From assembly GCA_030005635.1 (NCBI GenBank), contig JARUHP010000009.1:79371-143370 (forward strand): a DNA stretch of 64,000 nucleotides, in the 5' to 3' direction. The notes beneath the pieces are model-generated. The model was not told the DNA's origin. It made no database searches and saw only the letters and a program-made list of their open reading frames with translations. The position numbers and the translations under genes are program-made. Position 1 is the first letter of the stretch, and each line of letters begins with the position of its first letter. Positions 36,651 through 45,430 of this stretch are shown one piece after another. This DNA is from Deltaproteobacteria bacterium IMCC39146 (GTDB lineage: Bacteria > Desulfobacterota > Desulfuromonadia > Desulfuromonadales > BM103).

Positions 36651-36726
36651 TGGAGCCCACAATCGGATTCGAACCGATGACCTCATCCTTACCAAGGATG
36701 TGCTCTACCTACTGAGCTATGTGGGC
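36651..36726 (-). tRNA. tRNA-Thr (GGT anticodon)
   Basis: A 76-nt cloverleaf has acceptor stem GCCCACA/TGTGGGC, anticodon GGT in TTGGTAA, T-arm with TTCGAAT and encoded CCA. It is the last tRNA before tuf2. The 131-bp spacer to tuf2 holds a 7-bp hairpin (36572-36592). Confidence 0.97.
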
Positions 36727-36763
36727 CTATCATATCGTTACTGTCTCAAGACAGCCTGGTAAT

Positions 36764-36841
36764 TGGAGCGGGAAACGGGATTCGAACCCGCGACCCTCAG
36801 CTTGGAAGGCTGATGCTCTAAGCCAACTGAGCTACTCCCGC
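36764..36841 (-). tRNA. tRNA-Gly (TCC anticodon)
   Basis: A 78-nt cloverleaf has acceptor GCGGGAG pairing with TTCCCGC, anticodon TCC in CTTCCAA, T-loop TTCGAAT and encoded CCA. It is third in the Thr-Tyr-Gly-Thr cluster. Confidence 0.97.
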
Positions 36842-36978
36842 ATAAATCGTTTCGTTGGGCCTTATACCTAAATCTTACGAATTCTTCTTTGTGGATTCCG
36901 GCAATCCCATCCTCGCAGTCGCTACGGTTAACAACCTCCTGCGCCAAACAGTCCTGCTTTTTCCGGCAAGTCTTTTAG

Positions 36979-37063
36979 TGGTGGAGGGGGGAGGATTCGA
37001 ACCTCCGAAGTCTACGACGTCAGATTTACAGTCTGATCCCTTTGGCCACTCGGGAACCCCTCC
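36979..37063 (-). tRNA. tRNA-Tyr (GTA anticodon)
   Basis: An 85-nt class II tRNA has acceptor GGAGGGG/CCCCTCC, anticodon GTA in CTGTAAA, a long variable arm and encoded CCA. It is second in the cluster. Confidence 0.97.
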
Positions 37064-37116
37064 AGGGGACATCTTTTATTCAGTTTTATAGGGAGCCTGG
37101 CTCCCCGACAACCCAA

Positions 37117-37192
37117 TGGAGCTGGCGAGAGGAATCGAACCCCCAACATCCTCATTACAAGTGAGGTGCTCTACCAGTTGAGCTACGCCAGC
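37117..37192 (-). tRNA. tRNA-Thr (TGT anticodon)
   Basis: A 76-nt cloverleaf has acceptor GCTGGCG/CGCCAGC, anticodon TGT in CTTGTAA, T-loop TTCGATT and encoded CCA. It is the first gene of the tRNA-tuf transcript, just downstream of a good promoter. Confidence 0.97.
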
Positions 37193-37203
37193 ACAAGGGG
37201 CGT

Positions 37204-37232
37204 TATATACATCAGCGACAGACATATTGCAA
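37204..37232 (-). promoter_or_regulatory. Promoter of the tRNA-tuf2 operon
   Basis: On the minus strand -35 TTGCAA (37227-37232), a 17-bp spacer and -10 TATATA (37204-37209) lie 12 bp upstream of the first tRNA. The discriminator after the -10 is GC-rich (ACGCCCC), a feature of stringently controlled stable-RNA promoters. The rest of 37233-37386 shows no gene. Confidence 0.7.
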
Positions 37233-37386
37233 GAAAAAAAACTCACAACTTTCTGGTAACGACACCACAAGTGCGCAGTTATAACGAAAACCATCGGCCG
37301 TGTCAAACAACAAAACAATTCCTATGTAAGAAAAGATTACCAACTCCTAGAGTACCCCGAGCTGAGTAAATTCTAGAGATAAAAAT

Positions 37387-38193
37387 TTAACCCAGCCTCA
37401 GGCTCTTCGTAATCCTTTGCGACACTAGGCTGACCCTTGGTTTGCCAAGCAGAGGATTTTCGTCTACCAACAGAGTACAGCCATAGCTTTGCGACAACTG
37501 CTCTCCGGTCAAGACCTGCTGTGGTGTACCTACATTCTCGACTTCACCGTTCTTAAGAAGCAGCAATCGATCGGCATAACAGGAGGCCAGATTCAGGTCG
37601 TGAGAAACCATAACAATGGTGACCTGAACTTCTCGCCGTAACCGTTCCATAAGATCCATGATCCTTAGCTGGTGAGCCGGGTCAAGAGAAGCGGTCGGCT
37701 CATCAAGAAGTAGGATTTTCGACTGCTGACAGATCGCCCTGGCAATAATGACCCGCTGTCGTTCACCACCGCTGAGTTGACCAAGGCGACGCCCGGCCAG
37801 GTGAATCACCTCAGTAAACTCCATCGCCTGTTCGGCCAGCCCCAAGTCCTTCTTGCCCTCAACAGCCAATAGCCCAAGATGAGGATAACGACCCATTAAC
37901 ACAGTCTCTGCAACAGTAAAGGGGAAGTCTGCATTGATTTGTTGAGGCACCAGGGCAAGAGCACGGGCAAGTTCTTTTTTCGCATAATCGGAAATCGGAC
38001 GTTGGTGAACATGAATGTTGCCCTCCACCAGTGGATGCAATCCAGCCAAGGCTTTAAGCAGAGTGGTTTTACCAGCCCCATTCGGACCAATAATGACAAA
38101 GAATTCACCTTGTTCAATCTGCACAGAGACATTCTTGATGACTTGGCGGTCACCATACTGAAGACTGACTCCACGGATATCGATCATACTCAT
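37387..38193 (-). CDS. Cobalamin-type ABC transporter ATPase (BtuD family)
   Basis: This is the cytoplasmic ATPase that powers import of vitamin B12 or a related corrinoid through the FecCD-type permease. The 268-residue protein has Walker A GPNGAGKT (residues 37-44), the signature LSGGERQR and Walker B ILLLDEPTASLD. The start ATG 38193 overlaps the permease stop by four bases (ATGA). Sequence alone cannot tell B12 from siderophore or haem ATPases; the riboswitch at the head of the operon makes corrinoid the best substrate. Confidence 0.9.
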   Translation of the reverse strand: MSMIDIRGVSLQYGDRQVIKNVSVQIEQGEFFVIIGPNGAGKTTLLKALAGLHPLVEGNIHVHQRPISDYAKKELARALALVPQQINADFPFTVAETVLMGRYPHLGLLAVEGKKDLGLAEQAMEFTEVIHLAGRRLGQLSGGERQRVIIARAICQQSKILLLDEPTASLDPAHQLRIMDLMERLRREVQVTIVMVSHDLNLASCYADRLLLLKNGEVENVGTPQQVLTGEQLSQSYGCTLLVDENPLLGKPRVSLVSQRITKSLRLG

Positions 38194-39188
38194 TGTCTCG
38201 ACCTCCAAAGCAGGCCAATAAAGAGCGGTGCGCCAACTAAAGCCGTGACAATACCCACCGACATTTCACCTTGACTCGGCAGGCTGCGGGCCAACAGATC
38301 GCAAAGGATCAGGTAGGATGCCCCAGTCAAAACGCACGCTGGAATTAGAATACGATGATCAGAACCAAGTGCCAGCCGCAGGATGTGCGGGATCGTTAAA
38401 CCGACAAAACCAATTAACCCGGAGTGACAGACAGTCAGGCTCACCATCAGGGAAGCCGTTAGCAAGAGGACCAAGGTAACTGCCGCGACATTGACGCCCA
38501 TGGCAGAGGCACTTTCACGCCCGGTCAGGAGCAGGTTAAGTGGCTGTGCAAGCAGGAAGATCACAAGAAAGCAAGGGAGAACCCCGAGCAGCAGAGGCAG
38601 GCTATCCGCACCAACAGCCGAAAGGTCGCCCATCAGCCAGAAAATAATTTTCTGCATTTGCACGGTTTTGCTGACGGAAATCAAAAACATGATGATCGCG
38701 CCGCAAAAAGCATTGACCATCACCCCAGCCAAAAGCAGGGAATCACTGTGCCCTTCTCTGCGATTACTCAGCAGAAGAACCAGTGACAAGACCATAAGCG
38801 AACCGACAAAAGAGCTCAGAGTCAGCCCTGGGAAAAGGCTGAACCCGGCCAGAATGCCGAGGATAGCCCCCACAGCCGAGCCACCAGAGATACCGAGGAT
38901 GTAAGGTTCCGCTAAAGGGTTACGCAGTAACGCCTGAAACACCAAGCCACCAAGAGAGAGTGTCGCTCCCACAGTTGCCGCGAGGACCACCCGCGGCCAG
39001 CGCAACTGCCAGATGATCATCTCAAGAGTTGCGTCCGGATCACCCTGCCCGAGCAATGCTTTCCACGCAGCAGCAGTGCCACCAGACGAACCGATGGTTA
39101 ACCCAAGCAGCACAGAACCGATCAACACAAAAAGAAGAATCAGTGTGACAGGAATCAGTTTTTTATAGACAGGGCTGTATCCAAGCAT
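38190..39188 (-). CDS. Cobalamin-type ABC transporter permease (FecCD/BtuC family)
   Basis: This inner-membrane permease forms the import channel as a dimer. The 332-residue protein is almost wholly hydrophobic, with about ten membrane spans, and has the family signatures RWPRVVLAATVGATLSLGG, NPLAEPYILGISGGSAVGA and GLIGFVGLTIPHILRLALG. The last is the cytoplasmic loop that contacts the ATPase. It starts 24 bp after the binding-protein gene. Confidence 0.92.
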   Translation of the reverse strand: MLGYSPVYKKLIPVTLILLFVLIGSVLLGLTIGSSGGTAAAWKALLGQGDPDATLEMIIWQLRWPRVVLAATVGATLSLGGLVFQALLRNPLAEPYILGISGGSAVGAILGILAGFSLFPGLTLSSFVGSLMVLSLVLLLSNRREGHSDSLLLAGVMVNAFCGAIIMFLISVSKTVQMQKIIFWLMGDLSAVGADSLPLLLGVLPCFLVIFLLAQPLNLLLTGRESASAMGVNVAAVTLVLLLTASLMVSLTVCHSGLIGFVGLTIPHILRLALGSDHRILIPACVLTGASYLILCDLLARSLPSQGEMSVGIVTALVGAPLFIGLLWRSRQ

Positions 39189-39212
39189 TTTCAGGACTGT
39201 AGTCCTCCGGAG

Positions 39213-40097
39213 CTATTGAACGTCAGTGAGACTGGGGTGAAGCAGGCCGACCAAATGCTCAAGGGCATCGATCAACCTCGGCGAAGGACGATCAAACAGG
39301 TCCGCATCGACCACATACAGGCGCTGGTTGTGAACAGCCGGAATCTGAGACCACGCCTCCCAGCGGGAACGAAGCTGCTTGTCTGTATAGCCGCCCCCCA
39401 TAGAGGCCAGCAGGACGACATCAGGCATAAGCCCCAGAAGTTCTTCCCAGGTGTAGCGGGGATAACCGGAGCGATCGGCAGCCAGATTGACAGAACCGGA
39501 TCTGACCAGCAACTGGTTCAAGAAGGTGTCAGCGCCGGCAGAGATAATTGGCTGAGCGTCGATCTGAAAAAAGACCCGGGGCCGTTCTTTTGTTTGTTCA
39601 AGCTGCAGGGCGACATTGATCAGCCGCAACCTGTAACCGTCTGCCAGGGCAGAGGCCCTCTCTTCCGTCCGGTAGATTTCGCCCAACCGGACTACCGTAT
39701 CAACAACATCTTCCAGGCTCTTTGGATCGAAGACATAGACGGGAACCCCCAGAGACTCTAGCCGCTCCACGGAGGCCTTCGGATTGCCGTCCTTGATGGC
39801 CAGGCAGAGTTGGGGGCGTAAGCTGACGATCTTTTCAATGTCCAAAGCGACATAGGTGCCGACCCTCGGTAACTGTGCCGCGGCCTCGGGAAAAGTGGCG
39901 TAGCGGGTTGCTCCGACCAGAGTGCCCCCACCACCGACCTCGTAGCTGGTTTCAGTGAGGCTGGGAGCCAGTGACACGACACGTGTCACTGACTCCGCAA
40001 ACTCGACCTTGCGACCGATCTGGTCAATCAATTCGCGACAGTGTGCGGAAATCGCCAGAAGAAGAAAAAGTAGCAACAGCAGTGTGATCTTTTTCAT
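39213..40097 (-). CDS. Periplasmic corrinoid-binding protein (BtuF family)
   Basis: This protein captures the corrinoid in the periplasm and delivers it to the permease. From ATG 40097 it has 294 residues: a signal peptide (MKKITLLLLLFLLLAISAHC), then the helical-backbone binding fold with RVVSLAPSLTETSYEVGGG. Cys20 follows SAH and so lacks a proper lipobox; I read it as a soluble periplasmic protein rather than a lipoprotein. An upstream in-frame start adds 12 residues but gives no signal peptide at the N-terminus. Confidence 0.9.
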   Translation of the reverse strand: MKKITLLLLLFLLLAISAHCRELIDQIGRKVEFAESVTRVVSLAPSLTETSYEVGGGGTLVGATRYATFPEAAAQLPRVGTYVALDIEKIVSLRPQLCLAIKDGNPKASVERLESLGVPVYVFDPKSLEDVVDTVVRLGEIYRTEERASALADGYRLRLINVALQLEQTKERPRVFFQIDAQPIISAGADTFLNQLLVRSGSVNLAADRSGYPRYTWEELLGLMPDVVLLASMGGGYTDKQLRSRWEAWSQIPAVHNQRLYVVDADLFDRPSPRLIDALEHLVGLLHPSLTDVQ

Positions 40098-40180
40098 AAT
40101 GTGCCCTTGGCCGCCGTCACAGGAAACCTGCAACGACAGCCCGGCATTCGTCAGCTGGTCACATAGAGACCGGCGTCAGC

Positions 40181-42226
40181 TTAAAACCTAAATTCAGCCC
40201 CGACAACAAAATTGACCTTCGGTGACGGATAGAACGCCTCCTCAGCAGTATCTATAGGAAGTTGCAGAACCCCGTACTCTGAGTATTCCTCGTTAAGGAG
40301 GTTATTCACCGCGACAAAGAAAGAACCATTCTCCAGTAGATAAGAAAGCTTACTGGTTACGTAAAAATAGTCGTCCAGCATGTCAAAATCATTGTTGAAA
40401 TCAGAAATAAATCTCCGCTCACCAACATAGGTCCCGTTGATACCTAGTTGGACATGCTTGCCGAACATCTTCTGAGCACCCAAGCTCCATTGGTGCTCAG
40501 GCACGTTCGGAATCTCCTTGCCATTATATCGACCACCGTCGATCTCCGCATAACGATATGTATAACTTCCCGTCAACAAGAGGCTATCAAACTCTTGACT
40601 GACGGTCAGCTCAAAACCTTGCCTGACCGTATCACCATCAAGGTTGTCGTTCGCGCCATAAATATTGACCTCATTGTACGGGTTGTAGAAGATTTCATCT
40701 TCGGCTTCGAGCCTGAACAGGTTCACGCTGAAAGCCGTCCCTGACTCATAGCGCATGCGCAACCCGGCTTCGAAACCATCCGTAGTCTGTTCATGAAGCT
40801 CAGTATCGATGGAATTATAGGTGTAGCTGAAGAACTCGTCGAGAACAGGAAAACGCGTACTCCTAGTGTAGCTGGCATAGACCGAAGAGTTGTTGAAAAG
40901 ACGGTAATTCAAACCAAGAGTATACTGACTCTCATCCAGTGTTTTCGAAGCAGAAAAATTATCAGTCCAAGTAAAACCGTCATAATCGTAATACGCATCA
41001 GCTTTAAAATTGAATTCTGCCCGACTTTTTCTAACCCCTCCAGAAACGGCAAGTTTTTCATTAAGAAAAATCTCTGCATGAGCAAAATACCCGTACAACT
41101 CGCGACTCAGTTCATACTTGCCATCTGCAAACCACAAGAAACCTGGATCATCAGTAATATTATGAATATCTTGCTCACCCTTCTCATAGTCAAAACCCAG
41201 CACAAAATTGGTCGCACAACCGAGCAATTCTTGATTCAAAACCAACTGCGGTGAAAACGAGAACGTTTCCGTCTTTGTTGCCCCGTCGTAATTTCCCGTA
41301 CCAAAGAAAGAAAAGGCTTTCCAGTCTCGGTTGCGGGTTGCAATATTGGCCTCAAAGTAGCTTGTCTCATTGAGGAAGAGTTGGAACCCACCTTGTAAAT
41401 ACCAATCCTCAGTATCCGCATAATCGTCCGGACTTGTTGAGCTTGTTCTCGGTGTTCCGGCTGACAATTCACTTTTTTTCAACCCTCCTGGAAAGCCTGA
41501 TTCGTCGTCGTGAAAGCCTCCGCTCAGCTTTAAGAACAATGATTCGGAAACAGTGTAGTCCAAGTTAGTGCCAAAATCTTTGATCTCAGTGTCACTGTTG
41601 TCACGATAACCATCTGTTGTGCGATAATTACCGTTCAAGGCAATAGAGAGATTATCGGTGGAGCCACTGGCTGACACATCCCCCTGAAAAGTATCGTAAC
41701 TCCCACCGAGCACGGCTCCGGTAACAGTCGACATCTGACTGCCTGCTTTTGTAATGATATTGATAACACCAGCCGTAGCGTTCTCACCGTATAAGACGCT
41801 CCCCCTGCCACCGCGGACAATCTCGATTCTCTCAACCCGGTCTTTAGGGATCAGAGACCAATCCACGCTACTCAGGTCAGCCTGATTGATGCGTCGGCCA
41901 TCAACCAAAACCAAAGTGTTCTGATGTGAAGACTCACCAAAACCGCGCAAGTCAACAGTGTAGCTTCGACCACTGCCGTAAACATCGCTGACCAGGACTC
42001 CTGGGACTCCCCTCAACACCTCAGGCACGGTCACTGCTGCTGACCGGGCAATTTCCTCCTGAGTAACAATCGTCACATTGGCTGGAATGTTTGCCAATTC
42101 TTCTGTCTGCCGAGTCGCCGTCACCACAACCTCATCCATCACCACTGCTGACGATTCCGTTTCCGCCGCAAAGACCGAACTACACACCAACAAACTCAGC
42201 AAAACCAACATTAAACTTCTGTACAT
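40181..42226 (-). CDS. TonB-dependent outer-membrane receptor (BtuB-like)
   Basis: This is a 22-strand outer-membrane barrel that takes up its ligand using TonB energy. The 681-residue protein has a signal peptide ending near SSVFA (residue 20), a TonB box DEVVVTATR (31-39), a plug domain with GVPGVLVSDVYGSGRSYTVD and a C-terminal strand ending FRF. ATG 42226 follows CAGGAG. It is the first gene after the B12 riboswitch terminator, which makes it the B12 receptor by context; the barrel alone would not settle the ligand. Confidence 0.92.
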   Translation of the reverse strand: MYRSLMLVLLSLLVCSSVFAAETESSAVVMDEVVVTATRQTEELANIPANVTIVTQEEIARSAAVTVPEVLRGVPGVLVSDVYGSGRSYTVDLRGFGESSHQNTLVLVDGRRINQADLSSVDWSLIPKDRVERIEIVRGGRGSVLYGENATAGVINIITKAGSQMSTVTGAVLGGSYDTFQGDVSASGSTDNLSIALNGNYRTTDGYRDNSDTEIKDFGTNLDYTVSESLFLKLSGGFHDDESGFPGGLKKSELSAGTPRTSSTSPDDYADTEDWYLQGGFQLFLNETSYFEANIATRNRDWKAFSFFGTGNYDGATKTETFSFSPQLVLNQELLGCATNFVLGFDYEKGEQDIHNITDDPGFLWFADGKYELSRELYGYFAHAEIFLNEKLAVSGGVRKSRAEFNFKADAYYDYDGFTWTDNFSASKTLDESQYTLGLNYRLFNNSSVYASYTRSTRFPVLDEFFSYTYNSIDTELHEQTTDGFEAGLRMRYESGTAFSVNLFRLEAEDEIFYNPYNEVNIYGANDNLDGDTVRQGFELTVSQEFDSLLLTGSYTYRYAEIDGGRYNGKEIPNVPEHQWSLGAQKMFGKHVQLGINGTYVGERRFISDFNNDFDMLDDYFYVTSKLSYLLENGSFFVAVNNLLNEEYSEYGVLQLPIDTAEEAFYPSPKVNFVVGAEFRF

Positions 42227-42263
42227 TTCCAACTCCTGTTACACAAGGGACCGGGGAGGCAGA

Positions 42264-42304
42264 AAATAAAAAAATCCCCGGTCAATAAAAATTGATCCGG
42301 GGAT
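42264..42304 (-). terminator. Riboswitch expression-platform terminator
   Basis: On the minus strand ATCCCCGG (42297-42304) begins a near-perfect stem with CCGGGGAT (42274-42281), extended by TCAAT/ATTGA inside. A run of seven T's and more T-rich sequence follows (42264-42274). It lies between the B12 aptamer and the receptor gene and would stop transcription when B12 is bound. Confidence 0.88.
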
Positions 42305-42364
42305 TCCCTGTAATCTCCACGAATTTTCTGGCAACTGTCCTTCAACCACGAGGACGGCAACACA

Positions 42365-42534
42365 ACTTCTTTCAGACAGGTCTTCTGACTCCCGGTTCGT
42401 CCTACTGATCGCGCCTTCCCAACCCGTTATGAGTCAGTGACATACTTGCGACGTTCGTCCCCGGTTACAGCGGCGGGCCCGTCCCGGATTCACACCGGGT
42501 TTCCTTTTAAGCCTTACGGCATCTGAACTTTTGT
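42365..42534 (-). ncRNA. Cobalamin (adenosylcobalamin) riboswitch
   Basis: The minus strand shows the B12 aptamer in order. It has AAGGAAACCCGGTGTGAATC with CGGGACGGGCCC, the core GCCGCTGTAACCGG (about 42457-42473), GTCACTGACTC, GGGAAGGCGCG, and the B12 box GAGTCAGAAGACCTG (about 42378-42392). Order and spacing match the known family. It controls the receptor-binding protein-permease-ATPase operon through the terminator at 42264-42304. Confidence 0.95.
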
Positions 42535-42540
42535 GCTCGC

Positions 42541-42570
42541 ACCTTACCCAATCACCAGCCATCAAGTCAA
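42541..42570 (-). promoter_or_regulatory. Promoter of the B12-uptake operon
   Basis: -35 TTGACT (42565-42570), an 18-bp spacer and -10 TAAGGT (42541-42546) place the start of transcription at the 5' edge of the riboswitch. The -10 is imperfect. Confidence 0.55.
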
Positions 42571-42754
42571 GAAGCCTCTACATACCTGTTGCGCACTAAA
42601 AAGTTGACCAGGGAGAGGCCTCGAATATCACTGGGGAAACACTCTTGACCATCACCAACATAAATATCTATCCGTTAACAGAAATTGGACAAAAGATCTT
42701 AAATCGACTAAAACCAATAAACTCATTACTCAAAACAATAGAAGGAGATTTATC

Positions 42755-43036
42755 ATGGCAAGAGCAAGTGCACGACATATCCTGGTTCCCGGTGAGGCCG
42801 ATTGCAACACCCTCAAAGGCTTGATCGAAGGCGGTGAAGATTTCGCCGAGATCGCCAAAACTCATTCCCAATGCCCGTCAGGCAAACAGGGCGGCGCCCT
42901 GGGTGAGTTCTCGCCGGGCCAGATGGTCAGAGAGTTTGACGAAGTGGTTTTCTCCGGTGAAGTGGGTAAGGTCCTCGGCCCGGTCAAAACCCAGTTCGGC
43001 TATCACCTGATCGAAATCACCAACCGGACCGAGTAA
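42755..43036 (+). CDS. Small parvulin-type peptidyl-prolyl isomerase
   Basis: This 93-residue protein is a free-standing parvulin domain: ARHILVPGEADCNTLKGLIE, FAEIAKTHSQCPSGKQGGAL and the C-terminal VKTQFGYHLIEITNRTE. It resembles PpiC of E. coli in size and lacks a signal peptide, so it is probably cytoplasmic. The ATG follows AGAAGGAGA. It is monocistronic, ending in a terminator. Confidence 0.92.
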   Translation: MARASARHILVPGEADCNTLKGLIEGGEDFAEIAKTHSQCPSGKQGGALGEFSPGQMVREFDEVVFSGEVGKVLGPVKTQFGYHLIEITNRTE

Positions 43037-43062
43037 AAGTCGATTTTCTTCACGACCATGTC

Positions 43063-43094
43063 AAAGGGGCACTCTAATTCAGGGTGCCCCTTTT
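43063..43094 (+). terminator. Intrinsic terminator after the parvulin gene
   Basis: AAAGGGGCAC (43063-43072) pairs with GTGCCCCTTT (43084-43093) across an 11-base loop and ends in a short T-run. It lies 26 bp after the stop. Confidence 0.85.
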
Positions 43095-43117
43095 GAAGTG
43101 CCTCGGTTTGCAGACAA

Positions 43118-43789
43118 TTGAATAATTCTGCGCTCAAGCTCATCTTCGGCGGCCTCTGGCTCAGCCTGTTTCTTTTTGCCCTCTTCTGCTGGTGGCAATC
43201 AGGAATCGCTCTGACCAGCGTGCCCTCGCTCCTCCAGAAATGGCTCGACAACGTCGGACTGCTTAATGCAGCGTTTATCTACATCGTCCTCTACGCCATA
43301 CGGCCCTTGATCCTCTTCCCGGCCACCCTCCTGACCATTGCATCGGGGTTGATATTCGGCCCTTGGCTAGGCACCCTCTTCACCATCATCGGCGAGAACG
43401 CCAGCGCCAACTTTGGATTTTCCCTGGTGCGCTGGTTTGGTCGTGAATGCATCGCAACCCATGCCACTCCCCTGATCAGTCGCTGGGATGAGAAACTAAA
43501 GCAGAACGGTCTCGTCTCAGTCATGACCATGCGTTTGATCATGCTCCCTTTCGATGCAGTGAACTTCAGCTGTGGTCTCACCTCTATCCGCCATCGTGAC
43601 TATGCAATCGTCACATTTATCGGCATCCTGCCCTCCCTGATTGGCTTTGTTCTCCTTGGCGGCATCGCCGCTCCAGGGGTTCACAATCGCACTCTGGTTT
43701 TGGTTCTCTCGGCACTGTTTATGCTGTTGGGTTTCGGGATTGCTCATTACCTTAAGCGTAGACATAGTGCTGAGATTCCCTCCGAATGA
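43118..43789 (+). CDS. TVP38/TMEM64 (DedA-like) family membrane protein
   Basis: This inner-membrane protein belongs to the VTT/DedA superfamily, some members of which scramble or flip lipids; its own substrate is unknown. The 223-residue protein has about six hydrophobic segments and the family motif RPLILFPATLLTIASGLIFG followed by GTLFTIIGENASANFGFSL and the conserved GLTSIRHRDY region. The start is assigned to TTG 43118, the only plausible start in the short open frame, but no good ribosome site is visible. A missed start is possible. Confidence 0.82.
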   Translation: MNNSALKLIFGGLWLSLFLFALFCWWQSGIALTSVPSLLQKWLDNVGLLNAAFIYIVLYAIRPLILFPATLLTIASGLIFGPWLGTLFTIIGENASANFGFSLVRWFGRECIATHATPLISRWDEKLKQNGLVSVMTMRLIMLPFDAVNFSCGLTSIRHRDYAIVTFIGILPSLIGFVLLGGIAAPGVHNRTLVLVLSALFMLLGFGIAHYLKRRHSAEIPSE

Positions 43790-43972
43790 CCTGACTTTAA
43801 GAATTTCGCAACCCCCTTCCAGAAGAACACCATAAAGACAACAGCCAAACATTTGAACGCCCAACGCCCCACCACCACCCCCAGACGCATTGACAACTTG
43901 AAGGGTAAGGAATTTTTGCTATCGTTGTTTAAAAGATAAAACTCCTCGTCAAACACTCGAACAGGAAAAACA

Positions 43973-44911
43973 ATGACAAAGTTGGCCGTTGTTCAAAAAC
44001 CCCCCATTTTTCTGGACAAAGAAAAGACCATCGCGAAGGCCGTTGAATCCGTGCACGAGGCCTCGGCAAACAATGCCAACCTTGTCGTTTTTACCGAGGC
44101 TTTCATCCCCGGTTATCCCACCTGGATCTGGCGTCTCAGGCCAGGAGGTGACTTTGGCCTCTCAGAAGAGCTGCACGAACGCTTATTGAGCAACGCCGTA
44201 AGCATGGATTCGAACGACCTGGATCCGCTTTATGAAGCCGCTCGGGAGCTTGAAGTCACCATCGTTTGCGGCATCGAAGAGCGAGACAGTCAACTCAGCC
44301 AATCGACTCTCTACAATAGCATGGTCGTGATTGGCGCAGACGGCTCTCTCCTCAACAAGCACCGCAAGCTCATGCCGACCAACCCGGAACGCATGGTGTG
44401 GGGTTTTGGTGATGCAACTGGACTCAAAGCCGTCGAAACGCCTGCAGGTCGAATCAGCACCTTGCTGTGCTGGGAGAACTACATGCCGCTCGCCCGCTAT
44501 GCGTTGTACGCCCAGGGAGTAGAAATCTACATCGCCCCAACCTACGACAGCGGCGATAACTGGACAGGAAGTTTGCAACATATCGCTCTTGAGGGCCGGT
44601 GCTGGGTCGTCGGCTGCGGCAACCTGATCCGCGCCAGCGACCTGCCTGAAGATTTTCCGGCCAAAGACACTCTCTACCCGGACAAAGAGGAGTGGGTGAA
44701 CCCGGGCGACTCTGTTGTTATTGCACCTGACGGTGAGATTGTAGCAGGACCAATGCACAAAGAGACCGGCATTTTGTATTTCGAAATAGACCTGGAGAAA
44801 GCCAGAACTGCGAAAAGGGCACTCGACGTGACCGGGCATTATTCACGACCAGATATTTTTCAGTTGCGGGTGAATTGCCAACCACAATCACCTGTTAAAT
44901 TCGAAGATTAG
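43973..44911 (+). CDS. Nitrilase (carbon-nitrogen hydrolase)
   Basis: This is predicted to hydrolyse a nitrile to its acid and ammonia. The 312-residue protein has the full catalytic triad: Glu42 in FTEAF, Lys132 in HRKLMPT and Cys166 in LLCWENYMP. The CWEN context, rather than the CWD or CYD of amidases, favours true nitrilases (branch 1). The substrate cannot be told from sequence. ATG 43973 follows CAGGAA. A GFA-type protein gene follows after 33 bp, and the two may share a transcript. Confidence 0.9.
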   Translation: MTKLAVVQKPPIFLDKEKTIAKAVESVHEASANNANLVVFTEAFIPGYPTWIWRLRPGGDFGLSEELHERLLSNAVSMDSNDLDPLYEAARELEVTIVCGIEERDSQLSQSTLYNSMVVIGADGSLLNKHRKLMPTNPERMVWGFGDATGLKAVETPAGRISTLLCWENYMPLARYALYAQGVEIYIAPTYDSGDNWTGSLQHIALEGRCWVVGCGNLIRASDLPEDFPAKDTLYPDKEEWVNPGDSVVIAPDGEIVAGPMHKETGILYFEIDLEKARTAKRALDVTGHYSRPDIFQLRVNCQPQSPVKFED

Positions 44912-44944
44912 GAAGGGCAACACATCAACAGCAGGAGATAACTC

Positions 44945-45400
44945 ATGAATATGGAACAAACATACAAAGGTCGTTGTTTTTGTGGTGCTGTACAATTCAG
45001 CGTTACAGGAGAACCCGCGTTAATGGCCTATTGCCATTGCGATTCGTGCCGGCATTGGTCGGCGGGGCCCGTAAACGCTTTCACCCTCTGGTCTCCGGAC
45101 GGCTTCAAAGTCACTCAGGGTGCAGACAACATAGGTGCCTTCGACAAGACCGCGGCGACCAGTAACGAAGCAGGGATGAGTAATCGGAAATGGTGCAAGA
45201 CTTGTGGCGGTCACGTTTTTATTGACCACCCGGGGATGGGGCTGGTTGATATTCCGGCCGCCCTGTTGGAAGGGTTTGCCTTCAATCCGGCTTTCCACGT
45301 GAACTACCAGGAGAGCGTCCATCCTATGCCGGATGGTTTGCCCAAGTTCAAGGATCTCCCCGAAGCCGCGGGTGGTTCAGGTGAAGAAATTCCGGAGTAG
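44945..45400 (+). CDS. GFA/CENP-V domain zinc protein
   Basis: This 151-residue cytoplasmic protein belongs to the glutathione-dependent formaldehyde-activating (GFA) family. It has the two zinc sites of the fold: Cys11/Cys13 with Cys84/Cys87 (RCFCGAV and WCKTCGG) and Cys30/Cys32/Cys35 (CHCDSC). The family name overstates what is known, as most members have no shown activity with formaldehyde. ATG 44945 follows GCAGGAGA. The GFA-nitrilase pairing suggests a shared detoxification role, which is inference. Confidence 0.88.
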   Translation: MNMEQTYKGRCFCGAVQFSVTGEPALMAYCHCDSCRHWSAGPVNAFTLWSPDGFKVTQGADNIGAFDKTAATSNEAGMSNRKWCKTCGGHVFIDHPGMGLVDIPAALLEGFAFNPAFHVNYQESVHPMPDGLPKFKDLPEAAGGSGEEIPE

Positions 45401-45417
45401 CAGCCTGACAGGCTGCT
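45399..45417. terminator. Hairpin between convergent GFA and RND genes
   Basis: An 8-bp perfect stem AGCAGCCT/AGGCTGCT with a 3-base loop overlaps the GFA stop and lies just before the RND gene's end. It has no U-run on either strand, so it is at best a weak or Rho-assisted bidirectional terminator. Confidence 0.5.
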
Positions 45418-45430
45418 AGAGTCACTAATA

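Noticed and set aside
39213..40097. BtuF-like protein as a lipoprotein
   Set aside because: The residues before Cys20 are SAH, which do not make a lipobox.
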